Positions 24,492-36,689 of a stretch of DNA of 64,000 bases are shown piece after piece. The stretch lies in contig JAKTNV010000017.1 in NCBI GenBank assembly GCA_022747635.1, positions 2,529,501 through 2,593,500 of the forward strand, given 5' to 3'. The translations under genes were made by a program, and so were the position numbers. Numbering within the stretch: the stretch's first letter is position 1; every line of letters begins with the position of its first letter. Under the pieces are notes generated by a model. That model was not told where the DNA came from, ran no database searches, and saw only the letters and a list, made by a program, of their open reading frames with translations. The stretch comes from Hetaerina americana (taxonomy: Eukaryota; Arthropoda; Insecta; Odonata; Calopterygidae).

Positions 24492-25536
24492 CTGAACGCC
24501 GTCAAAGAGTAGTGAAATACATCAATGGGACACGTTAGTTCTCGGCTCAGCCATGCTCTAATGTCACACCTTGGAAAATCGGTGTCAATGTTGGATATTG
24601 GTGTAAATGGCGCTGATAATTCAGTGGATTTGCTATTAGTTTTTTCGGACTCATATACATGTATGTGTTGGTAGGGTAATCCGATCAACTGGAAGGACAT
24701 TTCAAAGGCATGGCTCCAAGAGAGTTTCAAATTGACAGTGAAAAATTTTAAAGACTTAAATATACTTGAATCTAGTCATCGTTTCGGTGTCGCGAATTTC
24801 GTGTAATTTTTTATCGATTCAATTAGACATTCAGACAGATTATTACGTGATTTGATGGTGTAGTGAGGAATCACATACATTTTCTTACAATCGTTGGTAA
24901 GTGATGCAAGCGAATGTGTAAAGACGAAAATAATGCTGGTCATTCATTTCGATGAACTTTGAAAACTAGATTAACTTTTGACATGAAAAAAACTATAAAA
25001 TTGTTTTTCCACAGAATTTAATTCCGACACGACCCTGGTTTCGACGTTCAATGTCATCATCAGGCCTGATGATGTTGCCAGGCATGAAGGTTGAGCGTCA
25101 AAATCCGGGCCGTGTCAAAATAAAATTCTCTGGAATTGAAAAGTTATAACTTTTCATAATGAAATAAATAATTGATGAAGGTATGCAGAAGTAAGGTTCA
25201 AGTGAAGTAACCTAAATAAGAAAAATGTAATTCTCAGTGAAAACTGAATATCTTCAAACGTGAATATCTTCATTAATATCTATTTATGAGCTACGGATAG
25301 AGGTTATTTTAAATTAAATAAGGAAATAAATACGGTATAGAGTCTGAAAAGGCTATAGTAGAGGTATTACTTGAAAATTGCCACTGTCGTGGTTGTGAAA
25401 GCAATGGCAGAGGTGAGTAAACATAAACCGAGGAGCATGACAGTTCGTCCCAAGAAAAACAGCCCGCCGATCTACATTAGGAATTCGTTGGTGGTGGTCT
25501 CTTAGTGAGCGAGGAAGGCACCGCACTGCCCCTCAC
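24492..25536 (-). other. RSPH3 intron containing a foldback element
   Basis: An AT-rich intron of 1045 bp. It contains the inverted-repeat element listed at 24981-25160 and nothing else that I recognise. Confidence 0.7.
24981..25160. repeat. Inverted-repeat (foldback) element with a hammerhead-like core
   Basis: Arms of roughly 50 bp at about 24981-25034 and 25107-25160 pair with scattered mismatches, and the centre is a near-perfect palindrome (ATCATCAGGCCTGATGAT). On the minus strand the order is CTGATGATGAC, a short loop, GTCGAAACC and then GTC. This matches the conserved hammerhead core words and a possible cleavage triplet, though helix III is not convincing. The element shares the GGTTTCGACG arm motif with 10279-10457 but is otherwise diverged. 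No coding sequence. Confidence 0.62.
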
Positions 25537-25740
25537 CTTCTCCTCCCGCAGTCTTCTCTCCTGCTCCTCGAGCCTTTGCTGCTCCGCCAGCTCAGCCGCC
25601 CGCAGCTCCTGGAAGCGCCGCTGCTGCGCCCTCAGCGCCGCGAGCTCCTCTTCCTCGAGTACCTCGATCAGGCTGTTCTCGATCGTCTTGCCCACGAGGA
25701 CTTCCAGCAGAGGTCGGACCTCCACATCGAAGTCGAATAA
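25537..25740 (-). CDS. RSPH3: RSPH3 exon, PKA-anchoring helix and charged coiled coil
   Basis: This 68-codon exon is the most recognisable part of the gene. It starts LFDFDVEVRPLLEVLVGKTI, continues with an amphipathic helix ending EVLEEEELAALRAQQ, and then runs as a Glu/Arg/Gln-rich helix ending LEEQERRLREEK. In the radial spoke protein 3 family the LEVLVGKTIE region is known to act as an A-kinase anchoring helix that binds RIIa-type dimerisation domains. The charged helix is a structural spine of the spoke stalk in motile cilia. Acceptor at 25742-25741 and GTGAGG donor at 25536 are both phase 0. Confidence 0.96.
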
Positions 25741-28479
25741 CTGCAGCAAGGGAAGAGGGCCCGGAGAGAGAAAGAGAGATTTAACATTTTGTCGATGGAT
25801 ATCCGGAAAGTTCTATATAGCGGAAATAATTCCAAATTCAGACAGAAAGTGCGGAAAAAAATTATTCGTTAAATGGGTTGGAGGGTAGAGCTCATCATGA
25901 ATCGGAAGCATATTGGCATTTACCGATTATAAATTCAGCGGAAATATGTGTGCATAAATGTATTAATACCTCAAATACCTCAAAAATCGGAAAAAGCATT
26001 TGCTCAATATATTTTCTCTTATTTCAATCGAGTGAAATATAACTATCATCTGCTAATGGTGTACTTAGGAATGTTTTAAATCTTAAATACAGGGAGCTAA
26101 TATTTACAAGGAACGTAAAATCTAGCGATCTTTATTTTTGCCTTTCATTTTTCGTTTTTACTAAGCGTATCGAAAGCATATATGAATGTGACGTAGATTT
26201 GTGAATTACCATTCGTACATAGCCGTAACTCCCTACCCGTGTAGTTGGTCACGTGATTTAATGATGACCCTCCCCCTTAACCCGTAAGAATAACAGCGCG
26301 TGTAGTCACGCAAGGGGGATGTTAGGAAAGGATCAGGGAAAGTGGTGGATTCGTTATCCTTCTAGGCATGACTTCACTGGTAAAACTAATACTCGTATTA
26401 CCACCGGGACTTGGGTCAGCCAGCGCTTGTGTTTGAAGCAGATCAGCAGCCAAGTGCTATTGCTTGTTAAACACTGAGGCACCGATGTCCAGTGAACTGG
26501 AGAGTTTGAGGAAAAAAAAGATTTCATCTTCATTTATTTTATATTATGTAATTTTTTAAATATTTTATTTATCCTCTGCATTACTTTCACAGCTTTCTCC
26601 TTTCACAACGAAAAGAATATTTTGACTATTAATTAATACACCTATTCCATTCCATTCATAATATTTATCACCTGGCGTATGATTTCATGCATAATAGACT
26701 TACTCTTGTGAAACAAATATGCATATACTCAGTGATATATTCTCACAATTGAAGTGCCTCGCACCGGTAATATGACAATGAAACTTTCGTTTGCCGCATG
26801 CATTCGTATCAGATTATTTGCTTATTAAAATAATCCGTGAACATTTTATGTATTCAAAAATATTCTGAGACGATTGGCACATCATTTCAACTAAAAAAAT
26901 TCAAACATTTCGGACAAAAAATTGGTGGTTGATGAGATTCGTAACGGATTCTAAATCCAATTCTATAGAATACAATCTACTCCATTACTCAAAACTCCAG
27001 CAACGAAAACCTACTATTTTTTTAATATAATTGTTTAGCATAAATGGAATGCAGTTCAAGTTAGATGACGAAAAATTTTATTAGTGTACGCGGGCTTTTC
27101 ATGTTTGCCAAATTCCATGTTCACCGAAGAGGTTTGTGGAGGCAGACTTGCAGGTTTGTGATCCCTGGTCCTACATTATGAACAAATTGTGGCATATGAG
27201 TGTAAAATGGGATAGAAGTGCTAATTAATTATGGAAATATTAGTATACCTGTATGTGTTCAAATGGTCCAAATTCTATTCACCTCATAATAGCAGCTTCT
27301 TACTCGAGATCAACATATAGTTTTGCCGAGAAAAAATATTTTCTTTTCAAATAATTACAGGAAATAAACCATCAAATGCCATAAATATAGCTATTGGCAC
27401 GGACCAGCTCACTCTCGCTAGAATTTTGCAATGATTTGTATGATTTTATTATGAATTTTAAAAATGAATGATTTTGATGAATATATCTCATTTACATTGA
27501 AATTTTAAAAAATATTGGCCAAAGCTCCCAAGCCACAGTGCCACGAAACGTTTCGACTTATCTCGTGCCTTGCACCTCAACCGTTGAGGTGCACTAAACC
27601 CAGCATTCGGAGAGGGAGTGACGAAAACCGAGTAGGGTCGTGGGCGAGTGGGGCAGCGAAAGTGACTATTTCTCGGATATTTCCTTTTTTTAATCTATTT
27701 TGGCCCTAGGATGAGGCCCATTTAACATTTACATGCTCAAACAAAATGGAGAGAATGACAAAGAAAGTGGTGCTTTCCCGTCATTTTATCCAAGTTCTTG
27801 GTGTCAGGAAAGCCAGATTGGCTCTAAAATGACCGTCAATGGTAATTTTAACTCTCTTCCCCCAGCAATTCCTCGAAGATTTATCTCTTCCATGCCTAGC
27901 TCTTTCTCTTTGAAATGTTTTTGCTGGCTTTGTTCGCATTTTAAGTTGAATACCCAAATATACTTATTCAAGATATAAGCAAATTCAACGTTAATTTAAC
28001 TTCAGATGACATTGGTTGCTTCTTAAAATTTTGATAAGGACTCCGAACTGTTGAAAATGATGTTAAATGAGGATAAACAATTTTCGCCAGTAAACCTATG
28101 AGACGAGATATGTTTGGTACCTTGAAGTTCAGTAAAACTTATTTGCACATAATAGGCTGTGGAATCCAGCTTTCGGAATATTAATCTTTCAGAACTATGA
28201 CTATCATTTACTGTAGGAGAGATACGTCATTTGGTTCACATACTCCTCTCATAGTTTTTAAAATTATGATGAATCGTAACTGCTGGCCATTAACTCATCT
28301 TCTCATTTAGATTTGAGCAGAGCGCATGAAGGCCATTTAAATAGTTTTCTAGTTTATCTAAGAATTCTCCTCTTCTATAGGATAACAAATAAAAAAAAAT
28401 ATAGCAAGTGTGCTGGTTCAGCTGACGTAGAAAGATCCGTATGTACGTGCACACATGTGAGTGCGTATATAATATATAC

Positions 28480-28481
<2 letters not shown>
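25741..28481 (-). other. Start of the 23.9-kb RSPH3 intron
   Basis: Mostly AT-rich DNA. At about 26410-26485 the minus strand reads AGCACTTGGCTGCTGATC followed by TTCAAAC, which resembles a tRNA-derived SINE head with A and B boxes. It is eroded and I list it only here. The short open frames at 27515-27978 lack motifs. Confidence 0.5.
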
Positions 28482-28529
<48 letters not shown>

Positions 28530-28547
28530 ACACACATATATACACAT

Positions 28548-28622
<75 letters not shown>
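28482..28622. repeat. Compound (TA)n-(CA)n-(TA)n-(TG)n microsatellite
   Basis: A run of (TA)n at 28482-28526 is followed by CA-rich sequence, a second (TA)n at 28562-28600 and (TG)n to 28622. The CA and TG runs flanking the second TA run are complementary, so the tract can fold into a long hairpin. It abuts the 5' end of the SINE at 28629. Open frames here only read Tyr/Ile and Cys/Val repeats. Confidence 0.95.
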
Positions 28623-28623
<1 letters not shown>

Positions 28624-28628
28624 ATATT

Positions 28629-28880
28629 GTTCAGGGGGTAGAGCGTTGGAATACTGACCGGAGGGTCCCGGGTTCGATTCCCGGGCAAGTCTCTGGGCAC
28701 ATGCAGCTCCACCCAAGCTATGTGATTTTTCGGGCACCAGATCTTCCTGGGAAACTATAACCGGCACAGGGAAAGGAACTGCCCCCTACCCTGATGTGTG
28801 AATTTCACACGCCGTCGGGCTTAGTACTGGGTGAACTCTATCATCACCTACCAAACCGACTTTCGGGTTGATTACTGTAT
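28629..28880 (+). repeat. tRNA-derived SINE, best-preserved copy
   Basis: The tRNA-like head has GGGGGTAGAGCGTTGG (A box) and GGTTCGATTCC at 28671-28681 (B box), the two internal RNA polymerase III promoter elements. A body of about 190 bp follows with CTACCCTGATGTGTGA, a TTTCACACGCCG element and a 3' end near GGGTTGATTACTGTA. Four copies in the window share this arrangement. I cannot name the family. A functional tRNA is excluded by the missing anticodon arm and acceptor pairing. Confidence 0.8.
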
Positions 28881-28905
28881 ATGGTTTATACACATGCATA
28901 ATATA

Positions 28906-29657
28906 CGAGGTGTGTTCAAAAAGTAAGGTGACTTTATATTTTTTTGAAAACACATTTACTCGTATCTATTCTTCATTATTCAAGTTGTCCCCTTCAAAGG
29001 TAATTCCCCCCAGATATAATACTTGTGCCAACGCTTTTTCCAATCCTCGTAGCAATTCTAATAAGCACTTCTTGATATAGCCTTGAGCTCTTCCAGCGAT
29101 GGAGTCTTTATCTCCTCAATCGTTTGCAAATATTCGTCCTTTCATAGGTCTCTTCAGCTTTGCGAACAAGAAAAAGCCACGGGGGGCCAAATTCAGTGAA
29201 TATTGTGGTTTAGGTATGATTGTGGTGTTGTTTTTGAGCCAAAAATCTCTCACGAGCAACGATGAGTGAGCAGGTGCATTTTCGTGTTGCAAAAGCCATG
29301 AATCTGCGGAGAGAGGACGTACGTGAATGTCCACGATTTCGTATAGCTTCTCAAGTTTATACTCGTTATCGACCGACCGACCCTGTGGTAAGAACTCCTG
29401 ATGTACTACGCCACGGTAATCGAAGAAAAGAGTGAGCTAAACGCTGAATTTTGATCGAACTTGGCATGATTTTTTCGGCCTTGGTTCCCCTGGGTTCTTT
29501 CATTGGGACGATTGAAGTTTGGTTCCGACGTCATAACCATATACCCATGATTCGTCACCAGTTATGACCCTTTTGAGCAAAGCAGGATTATCATTGACGT
29601 CATTCAATAGCTCCTGAGCGATGTTCATGCGAAAATCGTCAATCCTTTTTTAATTAT
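28906..29657 (-). mobile_element. Mariner transposon remnant, 5'-truncated
   Basis: The minus strand encodes broken mariner transposase. Near 29.56 kb it reads GDESWVYGYD around the first catalytic Asp, then RGVVHQEFLPQG, then LQHENAPAH and YSLNLAPRGFFLF. In active relatives the last two motifs carry catalytic Asp (HDNAPAH, and LAPxD), but here they are Glu and Gly. The frame is also interrupted. One terminal repeat begins at 28906 (CGAGGTGTGTTCAAAAAG) after TA. The other end is missing. This is a different lineage from the two deleted mariners. Confidence 0.9.
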
Positions 29658-32490
29658 TTTAGTGTCCCTGTTCAAACAAAATTATGTATAGAGAATCATA
29701 TATATATATCATCATATATACAAAATCATATATAAAGAAAAAATAATTTTAAAATAAAGGGTTTTTGTTTTTTAATTATGTTTCCTTGTATTTGGAAAGT
29801 ATAGTATGGGTCTCTCCTTTAGGTTAAACCAATAAAACAATATGGATGGATTGTGTGTTAAAAAAACATATGGAATAAATAAAGTGGTATATTTTATAAG
29901 GAATAATATAGTATTTATAATATAATGCTTATATGTACAGTTATCATAGATTAATTTAAATCATCATTAAAAAAGAAAAAGCTTTTAGTTTACTCCCTTT
30001 CGTGTACATGAAATATACCTACTCTTTGCGACAACCACAACTAAACGCACATCTGATTGATATTTATCTTACCTTGTGCATGGCCAGCATGAATTTGAAT
30101 TCCAACTGGTTGTGCGTTTTGAAGTAAGATAAAGCAGAAAGAATGTAGTGAGGGTTTCAGCGCAAGAAAGAAATGGGATTCGATATTGACAGTACAATGC
30201 CAGATAAACACACATACACACATATGCCTTTAACATTCCTTGCCTTTCGAAGTACTGCCTGTTCGTCTCGATGCTCACGAATGAGAAAGGGCAATATTCC
30301 TCGGTGATGACTTCAAATTCGCACACTGGATATCGGTAATTTTGCATAATAGATTGTGAGATGGCGACTCTAATAGATTATAAAGATAGCAGGTTTTCAT
30401 ATCTGATACATATATAATCTTACCCAAAATTAAACCTATGGTCAATGAACCTTTTACATTGGCATATGATTACTTTTTTGAGTTTTTTTTCGTGATGCCA
30501 TCGATTAGAGTTGTATGTTACTTGTGGCACGGCTTTCTTTTCACAAATGGTTTTAAATCTTTCGCTGGTTAGGATAGTGCCACTTCCACGCATAGTTCAC
30601 GAAAATGGTAAAATTATGTGGTCAACGAAATTCTTTAAAAGCATATGTATGTGATCACCGAAGTAATTAGGTGATAAAAGTGAATTGGAGCCATGAATTA
30701 AAGAGCAACTCAACTGGAAATTTAAGAACCGTGGGTACAAAAACGGGAAATAACATTTCAATTCAGAAGAGCTCTCTAAAGTTGATTGTTCTCCTAAAGA
30801 AAATTCCTAAGTCACTAACCACTCCTGTCAAGCATGACACCAATATGATACAAGAAAATACTTTATGAACCGCTAAAATCAACTCTGCTTACTCATTGAA
30901 AAATGAGCTGTTACTATCGTCTCTGATCTCAGGGAATAAATTGGATCGTACGATTGCTCGTATTTGTCCAAGCTTTTTATTTCGATGTCGCAAAGAGGCA
31001 TTCAAATGTTTTGAAAAAAAAGACTGAACTCAGTAATTGATATCATGAGCTGCGGCATTTCATTTCAGCATCTCATTGTATAATTTAGGCGCAATTTGAG
31101 CTTTATTTGTTATCGCATACTGTGCAGTAAATAATGTGGGACTTTGTAGGATTCACAGTCGCTGTCTTAAGAACGTGGCGAAAATATGTTGAGCATATAA
31201 GGGCCAAATGTATTTTCTCTGTTCTCTTTTATTTAGGATTCATAAATATTGCCTTATCATACAGATTGGCACGTCTCTGGTGCATTCGTTTACATTTTTA
31301 CTCTATACGCAATCTTATTGATACGAAGACTTTTTTTTAGCTCTGTTTGACATGGTGTTTACTTTTGAGTAGTTATTACCTGCAAGTGGTCTTTTGAAAT
31401 AACTTATTTAAATGAAATGTTTTTTACCTTGACACCTGTTGATTTTCTAAGCATTTTTAGTGCATTACCGAGGTTTCAAGTTAATATTCATTTGCACACT
31501 GATATAATTAATGCTGAGTCGTAAGCGTGACTCAAATTACATATAAACATTCCCCCTTTATTCCTTTTTTTCTTAGTTCATTACATTTATTTCCTATTTC
31601 GAGGTTTATTTTTTGTTTCAATTTCAAATAGCCAAGTGTTTTGTTGATTTTAATTCAGCAATCATAATTCATATATTAATTATATTTGATCAAGTAATAT
31701 AAACAAACGATCGGATTTCAATTTGTTTGTATTTGGATGAGGAGCAAGTTTTCGAAAAATATTGTCTGGTGAGTAATGTCCGAAACATGATTTGAAATAC
31801 AGTTGGTGTAGTATGCATTCATTCAGCAGTTTCCAGAATGAAGGAATATTTCTGGCAAACACAGTGCTTTTTGTAAAAAAATATAGTATGTTCAAACGAG
31901 AATATTCGTTATCTTTAAAAACTCTCATTTTCTCTTCTTCTGTTGTGCTATGCGTATCTGTTATTAACGACCTGCAAAAAAATCATTTAATGGGAATAGC
32001 AGAACCGTCGAAGGCTACCGTATTGTTCGATATCCCAGAAATAGGGTTACGAAAAACTATTTTTTTCTGCCCTTGAGTCTCCGAGACTATCAATTAAAAA
32101 TAAATTCATCTGAGTTTGAGGTCCTTTGGGCATTGAGACGGAAGCAATTCCTTGTCATTAGTCGATGCTGGTTAGTGATATGGCACATAAAGGCGTACCA
32201 AGAGTCGAATGACGGGAAGAGCGAGGGTCGAGATGATATAGTATGTATTTCTGCTTACTAAGTAGCCCGTGAGTAAAAGAAACTGTGGCGAAATACTGCT
32301 CGTGGCTGTGTCAACGAGTTGAAGTCCTCGGGAAGCGTCCATCGAATCGCTTGAAACGCCTCGGACTCTTGTGGGAATTGAACGGCCGACCCGCCAAACT
32401 TAGGGACGCCAATATGTCCTAATGACACGTTCGACGGTCAAATTGCTCGCTGCGGCCGGTTAAAAATTCCCACCCGAAGTTTTATTTACG
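29658..32490 (-). other. RSPH3 intron, nothing recognised
   Basis: AT-rich intronic DNA. A region at about 32380-32400 has a weak tRNA B-box-like word on the minus strand, without a convincing A box. Open frames are short and without motifs. Confidence 0.5.
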
Positions 32491-32760
32491 TTTTTATGTG
32501 ATCACTATTGTTAAGGGGAGGAGGGAGATTGGAGATACAGCGGGTGAAGGAACTGGAGGCACGCAAGGTTCAAAAATTAAGAGGGTAGATAAAGAAGGTT
32601 GGGGAAGGATTTCGGAAAGGTGCTCCGCCGCTGCCGCCCTATCCGCACTTAATTTTCGCCCACTCACACACCCTCCTTCCACTCGCGCCCCTTCAGGGCC
32701 CCCTCGCGCACCCTCTCCCTTACCCTACTCAATCCTCCTCAGTTGATATCCGAGGCCATT
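32491..32760. other. GC-rich block in the RSPH3 intron
   Basis: Purine-rich then pyrimidine-rich sequence with overlapping open frames on both strands and no domain. It resembles the other GC-rich blocks of the window. Confidence 0.35.
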
Positions 32761-33940
32761 TGAATTTACGACCTCTAGATAGCCAGCCAGACATATGATT
32801 TTTGCTCGTTAATATTCGTGCCTATTTTTTTAAAAAGCATCTTATCCTACATAATTCACAGCGTCCCTTCCCAGTGAAATGATTTCCTCTGCCAAATATG
32901 TTCACGAAAAAACGGCAAGGTCATCGAAGGTGATCTCTTCTGGTACTTCATGATGAATATGAATCAAGTTCACCACGCACGTGAAGGCGGGAAAGTTGCT
33001 GAATCAGAGGTGGCGCACGTAGTCACGCCCTATGTTTACCCTCGTGTGTTACCCTATTGACAGAATTACAGAGGCCTAGCGGGCTGGTTAATCACACTCG
33101 AACAGTGTTTGATCAGTCTGCTCACGTAAATGGTTGTTTTAAAGTTGTCCTTGAATAGAATGCATCCACGAAAACGGCGATAGACCCTTCCGTTATTTTG
33201 ATTTCGAGATACTATTATATTGATTTCCTTCTCCCAGAATATTTTAATACTATCGATTTGAGGTTAAATTTCATATTTTCATTTAAATTCTTCAACAAAC
33301 TGGCTAGTGTAGCTAGTAGAAGATACAAATATTCATCACACTGCCCCAAAGCATGCCGTAAAATTAGTACTTGTTCTTTTGGTAACTAGTATATTTTTCG
33401 GAATAAGTTCCAACAAGCACGGCGGGTACCTTAGGCTTTCTGAAAGCAACGGGCGTAATAGTTATATCGATTTCAAAAGGCTATGTAAAGCTGTTGTTAA
33501 TTTCAACACACTTCAAATTGATTAATTCAGTATGAAGATGATATTAATTATCAAATAAATAGGTAGGAGGTGCACGATACAATTTAATCGAAAGACACTA
33601 TCAGCACATCTGGCAAGTTGTTCACATCATACTTAGATAAGTCGAAATGACCTGAGGAGTGTTCTAGAGGTTCACGCAGTAAATTTCGAATATGTAAACA
33701 CACACTAAACATATTAATTAGAATTCACATATGATATAATGAGTCATTGCTCTAGAACGAACACCGTTTTTTAATTATTGTGTGAATTTGCGACAAAATT
33801 ACGATAAACCAAGATATGAGTCTTTATTCATTTGCCTATTTTTAATAGAGCGAACTTATAACGAAAAAAATGGTCTTTTTGTACAAATTCCGGAAGTATC
33901 ACCTAAGCCGAAATTTAAAACTAAGAAAGCAGTTCAAAGA
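32761..33940 (-). other. RSPH3 intron, nothing recognised
   Basis: AT-rich DNA without motif-bearing open frames or clear repeats. Confidence 0.5.
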
Positions 33941-33941
33941 A

Positions 33942-34075
33942 CTGCGAAAGATGCCGCGATAGTAACTTTAAACGAAATCATCCACTAGTAGGCATTAAAA
34001 TGCAGAATTTTCAAAGTGTAAAACATCATTCTCCTTGACCGAATGCGAATGATTTTTACACTTTGAAAATTTTAC
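33942..34075 (+). repeat. Hairpin repeat family, copy 1 (complete hairpin)
   Basis: The sequence starts with CTGCGAAAGATGCCGCGATA and AGTAACTTTAAACG, continues with GCATTAAAATGCAGAATTTT, and then forms a hairpin. Arms 34005-34031 and 34047-34073 pair over about 27 bp with one or two mismatches around a loop containing TTGACCG. Related copies are at 40935, 46978 and 54702. It encodes nothing and has no known name to me. Confidence 0.7.
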
Positions 34076-34080
34076 CTTCT

Positions 34081-36689
34081 AAGGAAGTATGCTGATGGAA
34101 ACTGCTTACAGCAGACATTTTAGTGATTGAAATCAAGTGCAGAAGTATTTAATGATAAAAGACTGTATGTTTACCTCATTTTGGTAGTTTTTGAGAAATA
34201 TTTAGTACTATCCTGCTCTATCAAAGACCGAAAAGTAAGTAGTGGGATTATTTTTAAGTGGTTAGCGAAAAAAAGACCTCAGTAAATTGAATAATTTTAT
34301 TTTAGTCATTTAATCGTAAGGTCTTTGTAGTAAAATGTTTTCCCCAGTCTCACTCCGTCATGTTTTAGAAAACTGCGACCAAATGACGCCACTTTGTTCT
34401 CGTTCATTATTCTTATGGAAATCCTAGTCCTATTTTGGTGTTTTGAAGTCTATACGCAGACACCATGACGGCCCTCGGCCGTCATTACGACCGCGTAGAC
34501 ATTTTGCGTGTCGATTGATCGTAGAGAACAAGTTAAACATATTCAGAGAATTCTCAAAGAATAAAAGTCGCTGTAAAAATTCCAAAAAATAATAGAATCT
34601 TTCAACATGCATCTTGTCGCTTATCACGCTGTTTTTTATTGCGCCCGTTTACAGTATTTTTGATAATTATCAATCAATGATCACTATCGGATCCAGCTAG
34701 AAGATGGGATAGAGTTACGATATAGTATAAATCCTTTTCTAACCTCACAAACAGCTGAGCTATACATACCGTTTTCCCCACTTTGATACTTTGTAGGAAT
34801 CGGTGAAAATTTTAGCTTGAAAAATTAATCTTGAACTTTTCCCTTGATTACAACTGGTTATTTATTATTTTTAGAGCCACATTTGCACTTAAGATTATGA
34901 TATTTCCAAGCCAAGTGAAAGGAGTAGTAATATTTAGGGGAGGCGACCGACAGCTGAGGTAATTTGCGCAAGTGAAAGGAATATTTCATAATTTTATGGT
35001 AAGCAATGCAAATACAGCTGTTCTCTAATTTGTATAGAACTAAGCGTAGGTAATACATGATTAAAATTAATAGATGGATGGTAACCCTAAGTGAGGAGGC
35101 AGTTATGTAATTTTCGCGTAATATTAATTATGCTATGGATCGTATTTGATTCATGACGCTTCCCTTCAAAATATTAGCTCAGTGTGTTCAAGCCCATTTG
35201 CTATGCGTTTATTCAAACTTGTCATTAATTGTTGCTTACATTTATCTTTTCCGACACAAAAATGGAGCAAGTACCATGTTGTGCTGACCAAATCAGATTT
35301 TTAACAGTGAAATTTGATTTTTTCCGTACGCTATTTCATTTCCCAAATACTATTTTCCAGCTGATCGATTGGGTGACATGCCACCAAAGTATTTGACAGT
35401 AGTTGAAATATATCTAAATAACTGCTCATAGTAAATTGATTATGTTTATAGATTACGATTTTTAGATAATCACGGAAGTTACTCAGAGAAAAAACTTAAT
35501 TTTATTGTTCATTCACTCTGATGGTTTTTTAAGCCAAAATTGCTGTATTTTAATTTTGAAAGAAATCTCTGTTAAAGTGGGCATTTAAGTGAAAATGAAT
35601 GTATAGTATTTGGCGATAGGTATTGCGAAACAATCCTAAAGAGCTTTATTTCTTTTTGTGAACAAATATTTGCTACAAAATTGTTTCCAAATGAAATAAA
35701 TTAGAAATATTTAATATTATCTTTTTTCCTTCGGACTCTTGCACAGAGTTAGTTTCAAGCTCTTTTCTTTAGATTATAAATTGAGTGCTGCTTAACGGCG
35801 AGGTAAGGTGTAACGAATCATCCAAGGGGGGGGGGCTATTTCTTCCCAAAGGTAACTCCGGAATTGTCTAATTTATAGCATTAATTGACCCGTAATTTGG
35901 GTTCCCATGCTTTCATACACACTTAAGGTATACCGCGAGAGTGGATTCCTGAAAACTCATTATAAGGAATGACCTTAACACTTCCTGGGTTTTGAGAGCG
36001 GAGAGATTTCCAGAAAATGATTCATTCGATACTAAGGAAATTATATCCCTTTTCTTTCAGGAAAGTGGTGTTTTGGGGAAGGGTTTCATAGAAAATTTAC
36101 ACGAAGTCGTTCCTCGATATGAATTTTCCGACTCAAGCTTTAAATGGATTGCGATTTCATTCAGTTTGTTTCTGATGTTGCTGAACCGAAATACTCATAA
36201 AGCAGTTTTTACGTGAATAATGATATTATTAAGGTGCTTGTTGACGCTACATTTCATATTATTAGTAATTACGTTGAAATTAAACATTGTTCACAAAATG
36301 CTGCGTCAGTATAGTCCACCATGGAAATAATTAATAAGGATTGAAATCAACCGAATGCACACAATTTTGCCAATTTCCTAACTAGTGCAAAATTTTTGTT
36401 GAGTGCAAAAGTTTCGTTTTCATTATATTTTATTGGATTAAGATCCAGTTAACGCTGGAGGAAACATTTCCGTGTGACCTATCATTGTTTTTCCAACTTT
36501 TCCCTATCTCTGCAGCTATTTATTAATTGAACAGTCGATTCAAAATGTTCAAATCATCACATTTTGAAGAAAATAATGTAGAGAAAGCTTGCTGGAAGTC
36601 GCGGAATGCATGGCCAATTTTGCATTTGACGTCGAGTTAGATTTCCCCTCTCTCCTAAGATGAAGATTTGCATTCAAGTTGACGCATGT
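34081..36689 (-). other. RSPH3 intron, one imperfect hairpin
   Basis: Mostly AT-rich. At 34448-34500 an imperfect hairpin of about 53 bp has an inner perfect stem (TGACGGCC and GGCCGTCA around CTC) and outer GTCTA/TAGAC pairing. No protein motif is seen elsewhere in the stretch. Confidence 0.5.

Noticed and set aside
28631..28700. Functional tRNA gene
   Set aside because: The A and B boxes are present but the acceptor and anticodon arms do not pair, and the same head recurs with a shared non-tRNA body, so it is a SINE.
28290..28767. Open frames of Tyr/Ile, Cys/Val and Thr/His repeats
   Set aside because: They are translations of (TA)n, (TG)n and (CA)n microsatellites and the SINE head.
32370..32410. 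tRNA-like B-box word on the minus strand
   Set aside because: No matching A box or SINE body could be aligned, so it is too weak to list.
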